A stretch of 64,000 bases of DNA, taken from Thereva unica (lineage: Eukaryota > Arthropoda > Insecta > Diptera > Therevidae). A model generated the notes under the pieces. The model was not told the origin of the DNA, did not search any database, and saw only the letters and a list, made by a program, of their open reading frames with translations. The stretch lies in contig OX465283.1 in the NCBI GenBank assembly GCA_949987705.1, forward strand, positions 48,088,953 through 48,152,952. The letters are read 5' to 3'. This document shows, piece after piece, positions 23,338-34,194 of this stretch (its first letter is position 1; every line of letters begins with the position of its first letter). The translations under genes were made by a program, and so were the position numbers.

Positions 23338-24194
23338 TAGTTAAGTTCTTTTCCTTTCACTATCTCAAAGGTGTGGATCACCAGCAATGTTTCTTTTAAT
23401 TAAGGCCTTAAGAGCCTATTTTTTCGATTAAACTTATTTTTAAACCAATTAGTTTTCTATTTGGTCTGATCACAATAATAATGTGTGTGGCCTGCCCTTA
23501 CAGACGGAAAAAGGATTGAAAGGATATCTTCTATTCTATTTCTTGTTGAGGAGCGCCTTGGCGGGCACTGCGACCTATTTTTTTGGTCTATTGGATCATC
23601 GCCGTCTTTAAACACCATCAAGGTTAAGGCTTCTAAAATAGCCTAGAATTGATTTAAGGTTACTGTCCCAAATCTCCCTGGGAGTAGGGAAATCGCGATT
23701 GAGGAGGCTCAATCTTTTCCATGCTGTAGCCTCACAGTCGCACAGTAAGTGCTCCGCAGTTTCGGGAGCTGCCCCGCAAAACTGACAGGCAATCGGCTAT
23801 CTGTCCTATTTTATTTAGACGGTAGTAAAGCGAACAGTAGCCCGTCAGGAGCTCTGCTATTATTTTTAGCTCCCACCTATTTAAATTTTTGCCTGCTTTA
23901 GCTTTAGCGATTTGGATGAATCATTTAGCTTGACGAGCACCCTGGGTCCTTGTCCATCGATGAAGAAACATCTGGTCGACCCAATTTTAGATGGCCGTTC
24001 TTAAGTGGCAGCTTGCTAAGCTACAAAAAAGTTCCGGACTGATAGGTGTTGAGTTTTCCCTACTCTAGCCAATGTCGGCAATGCCATTACCGATTTGACT
24101 TTCGCGGTCCGGAATCCACATCAGCGTGACACTGTTGTTCCTGCTGAGGGATTTCAAAGATAGGAGACAATCCAGCGGTGATATTATGTAAATT

Positions 24195-24257
24195 GTTTCA
24201 ATCGACCTCTCCATACAAAAATCTTGAATTTTAGTATGAAGAAGTCGATTGAAACAA
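24195..24257. repeat. Short inverted repeat beside the LINE tail
   Basis: TTGTTTCAATCGAC and GTCGATTGAAACAA, extended by TCCATAC/GTATGAAG, form a 24-base imperfect stem with a loop of about 15 bases, directly at the (GAA)n tail. Confidence 0.75.
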
Positions 24258-24437
24258 CTTCTTCTTCTTCTTCTTTAACGGCTCTACAACCGGGATCCGG
24301 TCCTGGCCTCGCGCAACTGTTCTCTCCACCGGTCCCGATTCTGAGCCGATGTCATCCAGTTTGGCATCCCTATACTCTGAGCGTCCTGGTCCACGCCATC
24401 CCTCCAGCGAAGGTTGGGCCTCCACCGCTGTCGCACC
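24200..24437 (-). mobile_element. RTE-type LINE 3' end inserted in the jockey relic
   Basis: On the minus strand LRWRDGVDQDAQSIGMPNW, then DRWREQLREARTGSRL can be read across 24280-24437, followed by a (GAA)n tail. This is the usual C-terminal segment of RTE-like LINEs (RPKLRW.DGV...W...REAR). It separates two halves of the jockey RNase H, which shows a nested insertion or a recombination. Confidence 0.7.
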
Positions 24438-24867
24438 CCATAGGTCTAAACAACTTAGGTAATACCAAAACAGGGCAGTCTTTAATGACACCCTGTGAGA
24501 TTTAATGACCAGCAGTGCAGCTTGACTGTCCGAAAAAATAACAATGTTAGAGCTATTTGGTGCTCTGTTAAACAAGTCTGACCACACATCTGGATGGCGA
24601 GTACCTCAGCCTTAAAAACAGTGGGGTTGTGCCCCGAGTCATGGATTCTTTGCTGCTTGGGCCACAACCGCCCAGCCCTACCCCTTATCGGTTTTGGAAC
24701 CGTCCGTATACCAAAAAGCCATGCTTGCTCTGAAGAAAGGCCTACCATATTGCCACTCTGACCTGAGAGTGGCAGGAATGGTATCGGACAATAATATCAT
24801 TGACTCCAGGTTTAGCTCCTAGACGATCGATAAATGATCCAGCAGGTCTCCTGGGTTAATGGAGAAT

Positions 24868-26235
24868 AGCTCCCGTAGACAACGTTGAAGAGAAGTGGCG
24901 AAGCGACGTCTCCCTGTCTAACACCCATTTGAATCGGGAACTCCTCGAATAAGTCGCTTCGAATACGAACGCTGCTGGTTGAGGCATCGCACGACGTTTG
25001 GAGAAGTTGGATGATTTTAAAATAGCACGTGTCCGGTTTCCAAGGCTCTCCACAAGCTGTTCCAATCGACGCAATCGAAAGCGGATTTAAAAGCGATGAA
25101 ATTCCAAGTTCATTTTCTGTCGAACTTTTTTGTTCAATCGTCGATATTGCTTAAAGTCGACGATTTTCATTCGCTTCCGCTGATCGACGAGGTCCAGGCA
25201 GCTGTCCGGGATTTATGGCTGCGTTCGTTTACGGATACGTGGACACCAGTCCATTGCACACCCTACAATAGACTCCAACAATTGCCCTTTTTCTACATCG
25301 ATACCGTCCGGTATTGCGAACCCCACTTTAATGGATAACGCCATTTGAAACTCTCGCCCAATTGTCGGGTTCCGTAGGTTCCGTGGTGGCGCCGTTTTCT
25401 TCGCTCTTTGTAATCGCATCCGTAATTTCGCTCGAATAAGATAATGGTCCAATCCGCAATCGGGCCCACGCGAGTACATCTTTGAGCTTCGATCGTAATC
25501 TAGCGTTGATCAAAACGTAGTCTAACATCGCCGAGTCTTCGCCGGATGGATTTCGCCAGGTGTGTTGGTGTTTGAGTGGATCGCGGAAAATGCTGTTGCC
25601 AACGATCATGTTGTTTGACGCTGCAAATGAAAGGAGGCGTAAGCCGTTGTCGGTAATTAGTTCGTGTCCGAATTTGCCCATCGTTCCTTCCCAGCCGGTC
25701 CGATCTGCTTTTGAATAAATGCTTGAATGCTCTTGGAGCATTGAACTCCTCCACGAGTATTATTAATTCGTTTCGATGTATCATATTCAGGGTCTTTGAA
25801 GCTGATCGGTAAATTCGTTCGTGCTGGTCTCGGTTGGCGCAAAAACGGATACGATGTGAGTCTTGATCGTTTCACCGATGGTTATAACCGCCAAACGCTC
25901 GGATATCGGTTGGAATGCGATAACGCTGTTGGCAGCCCGTCGATCGACCAGAAACCCGATGTCGGCCTCTCCATTCTCACCTTCGGAATAGTAAAGCGTC
26001 ATTGTCTCATCGATTGTTGGCGGGACGATCGTCAAGGTCCCGGATCCGGTAAGTCGTAGTTCCGGTAGTGCAGCAACTGTAATAATTCCATTGCTATGAT
26101 TTCCTTGTGACGGACGCTTCGGCTGCCCCGGATGTAGTAGCATTATTTCGTAAAAAGTTAGTTCGTCTATCCTTGCGGTTTCTTTTCTAGTTTATTCGGT
26201 TTTTCCGATTCTGGTCAATTCGGCAGGTCAACCAC
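24868..26235 (-). pseudogene. RTE-type LINE, endonuclease and partial reverse transcriptase
   Basis: The minus strand carries an APE-type endonuclease in several frames: ALPELRLTGSGTLTI and GFLVDRRAANSVIAF near 26130-25930, VSVFAPTETSTNEFTDQL near 25800, GKFGHELITDNGLRLLSFA and HQHTWRNPSG...DYVLINARLRSKL near 25680-25490. It continues through RNPTIGREFQMAL near 25350. The reverse transcriptase then jumps to SAFDCVDWNSLW and MGVRQGDVASPLLFNVV near 25080-24880, so the first half of that domain, before the FDCVDW box, is deleted. Frame changes occur near 25.8 and 25.5 kb. The family is the craniofacial-development-protein-like RTE group. The G-rich 5' leader lies at 26180-26235. Confidence 0.8.
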
Positions 26236-27930
26236 CCTCCTCCTTTCACACCCTGGACTTGGGACCAGACCATGGCGGATTTAAGGATTGTAACGCCATT
26301 TAAGTAGAAGAGTTTTGGGAGATTTCGATTATCACTTTCTTGGATCCAGTGGTAATCACCTTCGACTCTTTCTAGCGATTCGGATTAGAACGACTACAGG
26401 TTCATAGTCCAGTCTGGATTCATTATTTAACTGAAAGACGATTATTAGATTCCCATTAACGTTCATTAGTTCCTCTCTACTATATTTCTAGAGCTTTGTG
26501 TTCGACATTGCAATCAATGGTAGAAACGTCCACAGTACAAAGAGGCATACCTCGTAGCTCCAATCTTCCACATAAAAAACTGGATTCGACAGATCTTTTA
26601 GTTTAGTTTTTTTTTATCATATAAAACTCACTTTTAAAATGATACTTGAAGTCAAAACATTATCTGCATTATGAATGTAGACTAGAATCTATCATTAAAC
26701 CCATTAAAGGCCTTTACCCACGAACCAGTACAAATGGAAAAAAATCAGTAAATAATCGTTAAAGCGAAATTGAAAGAAATTTCTAATAAATTGCTGCCAG
26801 GTGCATGTGAAGTTTATTCTGTGCAATGTTTATGAATCGAGTCCTACGGAATTGGCACACAAATGAAAGGAAGCATACAGGAAAAACACAGTATCTCTAT
26901 TAAAACACAGTAGAGTTATTTTATCTACATATATCAGCGATGCTGTAGTAGTCCTTTCAGTAGTAATTACCTTTGCTTCTGTTGTGGAGGATTAAGGAAA
27001 AAAACCACAGTATTTCACTGCAACAAGTATAATCTGCAGTGTTTTATGATCATTCATTCCATAGTAACTTTATAATATTGCTGCGAAAGGTAAGCTCTTA
27101 AAACACTTTAATTAAAAAATATCTGAATTGGTTTCAGTTGAGTTGAGATACTTAATAATCAATAATACTTAACACGAGTGGCTTACGTTGGATAACTACT
27201 TCATTATTCTTGTACATTTACGGATATTGTTGAATTCACTTCTAAGAATGTTCCAAGTCGCATTGACCTATTGCATGTCAGCATTCTGTCACCCAAATTA
27301 ACTCTAAATAATTTACAATGTCCACCTTTAAGGGCTTTGAATAAATTAAGGGTAAGATTGAGAGTCGGAGAGAAGGAATTAGTAATGCCAAACGTCAGTT
27401 AAATTGAATATTTGACAATGGGCAAGCGGCAGTGAAGTTGCAGGATATTCAGGAAGGGAAGTAGCTTCTATTCTTGCGAATATTTAATGGAATAAAATTG
27501 TCATTAGGCTTAGTAGAGAAACTCGCAAATTTAAATATAAATTGAAGAGGTATTTTATGACAAATTGTAGGAAGTAAAGTTAATACTAATACAATTTCTT
27601 CCAGGCTAGTAGCGAATGGTGTGATGACGACATTAAGTGCAGTTAAGGCATGCAGGACTGACATGAAATATATACAAAACAAATTTTCAATGTTTGATTA
27701 TACCATTTTGTTTGGTTAGTCTATTCTTAACATTACTACGTTTTTCATGGTCACTAATTTTGAGTTATAATTTAGTTTTTGGCAGTCTATTTCTCTGAGT
27801 CGATGCTTGATTCCACTATTGTTCCGCATTGAAGTAACTTTCACTCCCTATTTATACTTTGTGAAGTTAATTAGTAAAACCGATATCTTCTCTCCGTAGG
27901 CACTAGTCATACCTTGTAACCCCTTCATTA
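26236..27930. other. No recognisable gene
   Basis: 1.7 kb without recognisable coding sequence or paired repeats. Confidence 0.45.
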
Positions 27931-27934
27931 AGAA

Positions 27935-29272
27935 TAGCAATGAAAACGGGAGACGAAATCGTACCGTTACTTCCTCGCTGGTGCCTCTTGGACAACCAAC
28001 CGACGAGGAACGTACCCATTGCCCGGGGGTATAAGTGGGCCACCCTATTCGATCATGGATCCTGTTGTCCAGGTTGGGGGTTGGGCAAAAGGTTGCAAAC
28101 CTCTTATCGGAAAACAATTCTGGTTTTGGAATCGAGAACTCGGCCTCGAAACATACAGTATTTACAGCAAAGACCTCAGGAACGACCCATGACTAATGGT
28201 TTAAGGAATAACGATATAAAATCATGGAAGGTGAGAACATTATATAGACCTGGAGCAATGGCGGAAACAATAGATGATCTTAGACCATATAGAATACTCT
28301 TCACAAGATTAGAAGAACTAAGATCCAGATTTTATAATATTACATTCATCAGGGTGCACGCCCCAAAACCAGAACAATAAAAGGATGACTTCAATGAAAC
28401 TCTTAGAATGACTTACATATGAACCGTTGAGAATCATAGTGGCGTAAGTCAAAAATTTTCAAAAATTGAGTTAAAACTAAATTATACTATTTACGCATCA
28501 CCCTGTTCAGCCCCATATTAAAAGTAACTATAAGTTACCGTTAGAACCCCAGACGGCAGCGTGTTGTTATCATTACGAACAAAACCGTCATATTGCTGAG
28601 GATGAAAGTGGTGGCCGAAAAATCGGTCGCAAAATTTGTCCCACACAGAAAACGAAGTTAATATTATGTATAAAGCTTGTAAAAGGGTTGTTTTGACTGA
28701 AAAAAACAAACTAAAGCTTATATTCTAAAATTTTGATAGTTTATAAAGTGGCATAAAAGAATTACATATTCGTATCTCTAGACGGGATTTTTTTTTTTGA
28801 AGAACAACGCGGAGTTTCATTTTACTCCGAATTAATAAAACATGACTTACGCCACTATGACTCTCAACGGCTCATATGACCAAGTCTTTTCATAAATCGT
28901 ATTAGGCGACTTTAAAGCTAAAATGAGTAAGGAACAATATTATTATCCCTACGCTTGGAAGTTCTCGTTGCACAAAGAATCAATCGTATGAAGGACCCTA
29001 TCAGGTGGTGTGATGAAGGCAGTGAAGCAGTTCACTTTGCTTATATCTAGACGGTCGGCAGAAAGTCATATCAATTGATAGACTGAAGCCAGCTTAGCTG
29101 ATGAGTAACGAAGAGGAAGGGACGGAGCTTGAGAAAAGAGCAAATGATGAAGCAACAATAGCAAACCCCAGGACAACCATGTCAGGAACAAATGAAGCAT
29201 TGTCACAGTGCTGTAGCGTAGTACCAGAAACGAAATAATGCATCAAACAACCCTCGGCGGTATCCTTTTGGT
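27935..29272 (+). pseudogene. RTE-type LINE endonuclease relic
   Basis: SWKVRTLYRPGAMAETIDDL at about 28222-28282 is the start of the endonuclease (usual form WNVRTLYR.G). VHAPKPEQ near 28352-28375 and DDFNETLRMTY near 28384-28416 follow. The frame is then broken by the 455-bp MITE and resumes at 28895 with IVLGDFKAKMSK (usual VLGDFNAKIG). Later sequence to 29270 keeps only scattered similarity. Stops lie throughout. The upstream 27940-28200 region is plausibly the leader or ORF1-like part. The SINE at 29276 marks the right edge. Confidence 0.7.
28420..28874. mobile_element. TA-flanked MITE inside the LINE endonuclease
   Basis: The ends are TGAACCGTTGAGAATCATAG and the complement of TGAGCCGTTGAGAGTCATAG, both continuing TGGCGTAAGTCA: 32 bases with two mismatches. 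TA is present at 28418-28419 and 28875-28876, as in Tc1/mariner-group insertions. Removing the element rejoins the flanking endonuclease motifs, so this is an insertion with a recognisable empty site. Confidence 0.85.
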
Positions 29273-29275
29273 ATG

Positions 29276-29757
29276 TTTTTTTTTTTTTTATGTGGCAGAC
29301 TAGAGGCTTAGGGAAAGTCCCTTTGTTCTGTCGACAATCTATTTTTTTCCATATACACCGTCGAACAGCAGCTCTAGCCGGAAGATAGAGAGAAGAGAGA
29401 GAGAGAAAGAAGAGAGGAAGGAACTGTCACAACCTGATTGATTTTTATTCCACCAACTCTCAACCATTTCGCGACTCTGACATCGGGGCATCGAGAACAA
29501 CTCGCTGGAGTGTTATGCCTCCTGAAACGAGTTGAATCTCTTCAACCAACCGATGGCATGCGCTTGGTGGAGCGTGGAAGAGAACTAGTGAAGGCTATGA
29601 CAGGAGGAATCAGGAATGTAAAGAGGGAAGAAGAAAGAAGGAAAGTTATGTAGGCGGGAAATTGGGAAAGGCTAGGACCGTGGCACCACCGGGATTCGAA
29701 CCCGGGACCTCTTGGGATAGTAGTCAGGCGCCTTACCCCTAGACTACCGAGGTGTAG
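29276..29757 (-). mobile_element. tRNA-derived SINE, full length
   Basis: On the minus strand it starts with a tRNA-like head (29681-29754) and ends in a run of 14 A (29276-29289). The body is about 400 bases, unusually long for a SINE, and includes a GA-rich stretch at 29388-29422. Its 3' part is shared with copies at 19533-19705 and, more distantly, 44515-44875. Box B GGTTCGAATCC is perfect. Transcription would be by RNA polymerase III from the head. Confidence 0.8.
29681..29754 (-). promoter_or_regulatory. SINE internal pol III promoter (tRNA-like head)
   Basis: CCGGGTTCGAATCCCGG forms a perfect T-arm, and TAGTCTAGGGG fits box A loosely. The acceptor and anticodon stems do not pair, so this is a SINE head rather than a tRNA gene. 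Confidence 0.7.
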
Positions 29758-29859
29758 GGGCGTATCTTGCTAGTAGACGTGCCACAATAGAAATCTTGTC
29801 CCCTTGCTAGCTCATACCTGGAAAGCTTCAAGCCTGTTGCTGATTTGGGTTGATGTTGA

Positions 29860-30330
29860 TCCATGGCCTTTGTCAATTCATCATAATCGACCGGCGCTGG
29901 AGGAAATATGCCCTCGACCCTGGTGGAAAAATGTCTGCGACCACATTATTCTTTCCAGAGATATGTTGGATATCCGTGGTAAATTGGCCAATGTAGGTCA
30001 AGTGCCTGACCTGTCGGGGTGATGCATTCTCTGCTTTCTGCTGGAATGCTCATATATAAGTGGTTTATGGTCTATCAATAATATAAAACGTCTGCCCTCA
30101 AAGAAGTAGATATCGGAAATGCTGTACTGTAGCGTATGCACTTATGAGTTCCCTGTCGTTACCACTACACCTATACTAACTTCTGTTGGCGATAACTTTC
30201 TCGAAAAATATCATAATGATTCCAATCCCTCTGTAATCTTCTGCTGAATATCCGCACCTATAGCCGACATTTGTAAAAGTGACGCCGTATTGAGTACATC
30301 TGCGGCTGTTCGGTTTCCGATTTTGTACAA
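29860..30330 (-). pseudogene. Ty3/gypsy retrotransposon RNase H relic
   Basis: Minus strand, in shifting frames: IGADIQQKITEGLESL near 30235-30280, YFSRKLSPTE near 30185-30225, FFEGRRFILLIDHKPLIY near 30055-30110, then IGQFTTDIQHISGKNNVVAD near 29930-29990. In order these are the RNase H blocks of Ty3/gypsy pol (VGAVLQQ, FFSRKLSP, FTDHKPL, HISGKDNVVAD). No LTR, integrase or intact frame was found next to it. It is a short fragment of an old insertion. Confidence 0.75.
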
Positions 30331-31363
30331 TTTTAAAAATGGAATTGAATTTGCAACAACGAGTTTGTATTAAATTTTGCGTTAAAAACGGTTTCAATGG
30401 TGCGACGACATCGCAAATAATAGAAAAGTGATTCGTCAACGATACTACGAAGAAAACAGTCGTTTATCAGTCGGACGAACGCTTCAGAAGTGTCCGTGAG
30501 TCCGTGAACGATAACAATCGAAAACATCAACACAATCAAAGAATGGATGATCGTAGACCGCAAATTGATCATTACACCTAAGTCAGTATCGAATGATATT
30601 TGATATTGATATTCACTAAGTGCGGAGATTGCCGGTTTGGAATTATCTAAGTGGCAACTAGGGCTGTCATTACCAAAATCGTCGAGGCGGACGAAAATTA
30701 CAAAAATCTCGGATTGGGTTGAAATTGAGTTTTTTCTGGACCCCAATTTAAAAAAAAAAAAAACAAAAAAAAAATACAGCATTCAAAGTATTTTTACGTT
30801 TACTCTATAATAGATTACAAACATACGAGGAAAAGATACTTCTTGAGTATCAATGTGGTTTTTTTCTAGGAAGATCTACAGCAGACTAGCTATTGATTCA
30901 CAAAGAAATCCTAATTTAAGTTTAGCTTCCATACGTATTTATCCACTACAAATATGCTTACTGTAGGATAACCAAACCCCTAGTAGAACTGGATTAAATT
31001 TCGATGAAAAACACAAGGTGTCAAGTCGGTTTCACATTGAGACAATTAAAAACTTGGTTTCCTTGTACGACTGGATTGAGTTTTTTAATTTAATTGTCTC
31101 TGAAACTCTCAAATAAAATGACCAGCAGTTTTGCCCCCCCCCCCCACGAAGTTTACTTGGATACGTATTATGAGTCAATTTTTAACTAAAATTTGTTTTA
31201 ATTTATTACTTATTACTTAATTGATAGGGTCATCCCTGACACCAAAAGCGCCCGAGTTTTACCGGATTCTTTTTAAAACCCATCCCAGACATCCCCCGAA
31301 CGCCCTCTAAACTAGGCAATCCATGGGAAACCCGTGAAGTCCACGAATGTTACAGAATTCAAT
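30331..31363. other. No recognisable gene
   Basis: Contains a 149-codon minus-strand frame at 30333-30782 with no domain I can defend, an A15 tract at 30751 and a C13 tract near 31133. Confidence 0.4.
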
Positions 31364-31865
31364 TACCGAGTTTCCATAGGAGTCGAGTTGAGTTGTAGTT
31401 GATTTGAAATGACATTTCAACTCAACGACTTAACTCTATGCGCTTCCATTCCTGCCTTCCGTTTCCCTCCATCTTTTTCCATCAATTAATTTTATTATAG
31501 ACTAGCATAAAACCCGCGTGCCTTGCAACGCCTTTAAATAAAAACTGTTTATTATGTGCAATGTTTTCCTTCAAAAAAAAAAACAAACCAAAATGTCAGC
31601 TGTTATTATCCCTAAAAGGGTTTATTATAGTGCACTTTTTTAATAAATATGGTAAACAAATTGCTGCGTATATCACCTCTGCTCAACAAATCTGCAAGTT
31701 TTGAAGCAGAGATTGGCATGTTTATGTCATCAAGAGAAGTGACATTTTAGGTTTTGACGAACGTTCGTTAAGTTTGTTCGCCTATTTACGTGGGTGCAAG
31801 AAATTATGAAGCAATCACAAATGAATATTAAATAAAGTGAATTTCGAGTCATTCATTTCTACGTG

Positions 31866-33070
31866 ATTATAGGGATGCACTGTCAAAATTTCAGCCCTTC
31901 AGCTTCAGATGTTTGGGTTAACCCAATTTCACCCCCTTATGGGATGAATTTCGAGTAATCGCCTCTTAGTGGATGTCCTCGTCATTATAGGGATGCACTG
32001 TCGAAATTTCAGCCCTATAGCTCCAGTAGTTTGGTAACCCCATTTCACTGCGTTAGGGGATGAATTTCGAAAAATCACTTCTTAGTGAATGTCCACGTCA
32101 TTATAGAGATGCACTGTCAAAATTAAAGCCCTTCAGCTCCAGCGGTTTGGGTTAACCCCATTTAACCCCCTTAGGGGATAAATTTCAAAAAATCGCTCCT
32201 AAGTGGATGTACACGTCATTATAGGGATGCACGGTCAAAATTAAAGCAATTCAGCTTCAGCGGTGTGGGTTAACCCCATTTCATCCCCTTAGGGGATGAA
32301 TTTCGAAAAATTGCTTCTTAATGGATGTCCACGTCATTAAAGGGATGCACTGTCAAAATTTCAGCCCTATAGCTCCAGCGGTTTGGGTAAAGCCTATTTC
32401 ACCCCCTTAGGGGATGAATTTCGAAAAATCGCTTTATAGTGGATGTCCACGCCATTATGGGGATGCACTGTCAAAATTTCAGCCCTATAAATTTAGCGGT
32501 TTGGAAAAACCCCATTTCACCCCCTTAGCGGATGAATTTCGAAAAATCGATTCCTAGTGGATGTCCACGTCATTGAAGGGATGCACTGTCAAAATTTCAG
32601 CCCTATAGCTCCAGCGGTTTGAGTAAACCCCATTTCACTCCCTTAGAGGATGAATTTCGAAAAATCGCTTTAATAGTGGATGACCACGCCATTATAGGGA
32701 TGCACTGTCAAAATTACAGCCCTATAGCTTTAGCGGTTTGGAAAACCCGCATTTCACCCCCTTAGGGGATGAATTTCGAAAAATCGCTTCTTAGTGGATG
32801 TCCACGTCATTAAAGGGATGCACTGTCAAAATTTCAGCCCTATAGCTCCAGCGGTTTGGGTAAACCCCATTTCACCCCCTTAGGGGATGAATTTCGTAAA
32901 ATCGCTTCTTAGTGGATGTCCACGTCATTATAGGGATGCACTGTCAAAATTTCAGCCTTATAGCTCCAGGGGTTTTGATTTGACCCTATTTCACCCCCTT
33001 AGGGGATGAATTTCGAAAAACTGCTAGGGATGCACTGTCAAAAATTTCAGCCCTTTAGCTCTAGTGGTTT
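31866..33070. repeat. Tandem array, 11 units of about 117 bp
   Basis: Each unit carries GGGATGCACTGTCAAAATTT, CAGCCCTATAGCTCCAGCGG, ACCCCATTTCACCCCCTTAG and GGGATGAATTTCGAAAAATC. Starts lie near 31872, 31992, 32106, 32223, 32340, 32459, 32579, 32697, 32815, 32932 and 33024. The last unit is shortened. The central CCCCTTAGGGG is palindromic. Confidence 0.9.
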
Positions 33071-33285
33071 AGGTTGTGCGTTGTCTGTCAGTCAGTTACT
33101 TTTTATGCAATAGAAAAAAAGTAAAGAAAAAAAATCCCCTTACAACTTATTGAACCCCATTTCACCCCCTTCAACCCTTTTTTCCCCAAAAAAAAGTAGC
33201 CTATGTCCGTCTCCAAGGTCTAAACTATGTCTGTTGCAAATTTCATCAAAATCGGTCCAGCGGTTTAGGCGTGAAAGCGTAACAT

Positions 33286-33286
<1 letters not shown>

Positions 33287-33325
<39 letters not shown>
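33287..33325. repeat. (CAGA)n microsatellite
   Basis: About ten uninterrupted CAGA units next to the Helitron terminus. Confidence 0.95.
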
Positions 33326-33326
<1 letters not shown>

Positions 33327-33740
33327 GTTACTTTCGCATTTATAATATTAGTAAGGATAAAGTTTCTTCTGTAGGTCGGAGGTCCAAGCGAGCCGCGAAA
33401 TTTTCACTTTGTGTACCTTTGCCAGTGTGCCGTTTTTAGTTCTGTGCATGAACTCAGTTCAACCTACCTATTTTCGTTGAGTTGAGCAAAGTTGAAAATC
33501 TTTAACGAAAGCCTTAATTTTGTCTGTTTCCATGACATTTAACTCGGGTTCAATTCTTGTTGAACTCTCATGGAAACTCAGTACATAACAAAGGGCTTGA
33601 CTTGTAACGAGACTTCGGTTGCGCGGGTTCAATCGCCACATTCTAAGATATCTTTCCCGGCATGACAATCAAATTTGTCCTCTTATGTCTTTTGAGGTGG
33701 GGCAAATTTCATCGATTGACAGATTTGGCCGCGACACCAG

Positions 33741-33823
33741 TAAGTCCGCGATTCTAATGAGCGTAGGGAGCAAGGGTACTTAATGAGCGTTTGGAGCAAG
33801 GGTACTAAGACTACGCGGACTTA
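33741..33823. repeat. Small 83-bp inverted-repeat unit
   Basis: Bounded by TAAGTCCGCG and CGCGGACTTA. Inside, AATGAGCGT...GGAGCAAGGGTACT occurs twice in direct orientation. Possibly a miniature element. Confidence 0.5.
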
Positions 33824-34194
33824 GATCGCAAGCTCTTTTCGTCATACGGCCTCAGACAAAAGCGCGCATGAACTTTTGATATTCTGAATAGTGGTAAATT
33901 GAGAAAACAAATCAATTAATTTGTGTGGACGTACAATGTACCTTTTTAGGACAGCCTTTTGTCCGCGCAGTTTGGCTGCACTGCCTTCGCCATTAAAAAT
34001 ATCGTAAAAAAGTCATTATACTCTATATGAGAAAAAAGGCAAAAGCACGTATGAGCGTAGTGTGGATGCACCATTAAAGAGCCATGAAACCTTGGCGTTA
34101 GACTGCGTCGATCTTTGTATTCACTGCTTTTACTTTTTGTGTTTTTGATTGTTTTTTTTTGTCTATCTTTCTGTCCCAAAACAAAACTCATGTG

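Larger units (their letters stand above)
23590..24860 (-). pseudogene. Jockey/I-type LINE, RNase H and C-terminal zinc motif
   Basis: Read on the minus strand: WYTDGSKTD at about 24693-24713 (first RNase H Asp), NPTVFKAEVLAIQMC near 24620 (Glu), FSDSQAALLVI near 24520-24548 (third Asp), then, after an interruption at 24200-24437, NNSVTLMWIPDRE...GNGIAD (decayed last RNase H block). The C-terminus has CGAAPETAEHLLCDCEATAW near 23740-23790, the CCHC-like tail of jockey/R1-group LINEs, and a stop near 23611. Several frame changes and stops separate these blocks, so it is dead. The reverse-transcriptase part is missing on the 5' side, where it abuts an RTE piece. Confidence 0.75.
31502..33357 (-). 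mobile_element. Non-autonomous Helitron with tandem array
   Basis: Read on the minus strand it begins TCCTTACTAATATTATAAAT and ends ...GGGTTTTATGCTAG, and it lies between A and T. TC start, CTRR end and A|T insertion without target duplication are the Helitron rules. The 5' end and adjoining (CTGT)n are widely seen in insect Helitron-like repeats. There is no Rep or helicase gene. The middle is a tandem array, a pattern known from DINE-1-like Helentrons. It lies inside the 31366-33581 element. Confidence 0.75.
31366..33581. mobile_element. TA-flanked element that hosts a Helitron
   Basis: The ends are CCGAGTTTCCATAGGAGT and the complement of CTGAGTTTCCATGAGAGT (about 15 of 18 match). TA lies at 31364-31365 and 33582-33583. 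Without the Helitron the element is about 360 bases, a typical mariner-group MITE size. Short TIR and a two-base duplication leave some doubt. Confidence 0.6.

Noticed and set aside
28518..28709. 63-codon minus-strand frame inside the TA-flanked MITE
   Set aside because: Contains an FFGHHFHPQQYDGF-like stretch but no transposase motif; too short to support.
29681..29754. tRNA gene
   Set aside because: T-arm is perfect, but acceptor and anticodon stems do not pair, and the segment is the head of a SINE with a poly-A end.
30333..30782. 149-codon minus-strand frame
   Set aside because: No recognised domain. It lies upstream of the gypsy RNase H relic and could be decayed reverse transcriptase, but I found no RT motif.
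31866..33070. Regularly spaced repeats resembling a CRISPR array
   Set aside because: The whole 117-bp unit is repeated, with no unique spacers, and it lies inside a Helitron in animal DNA.
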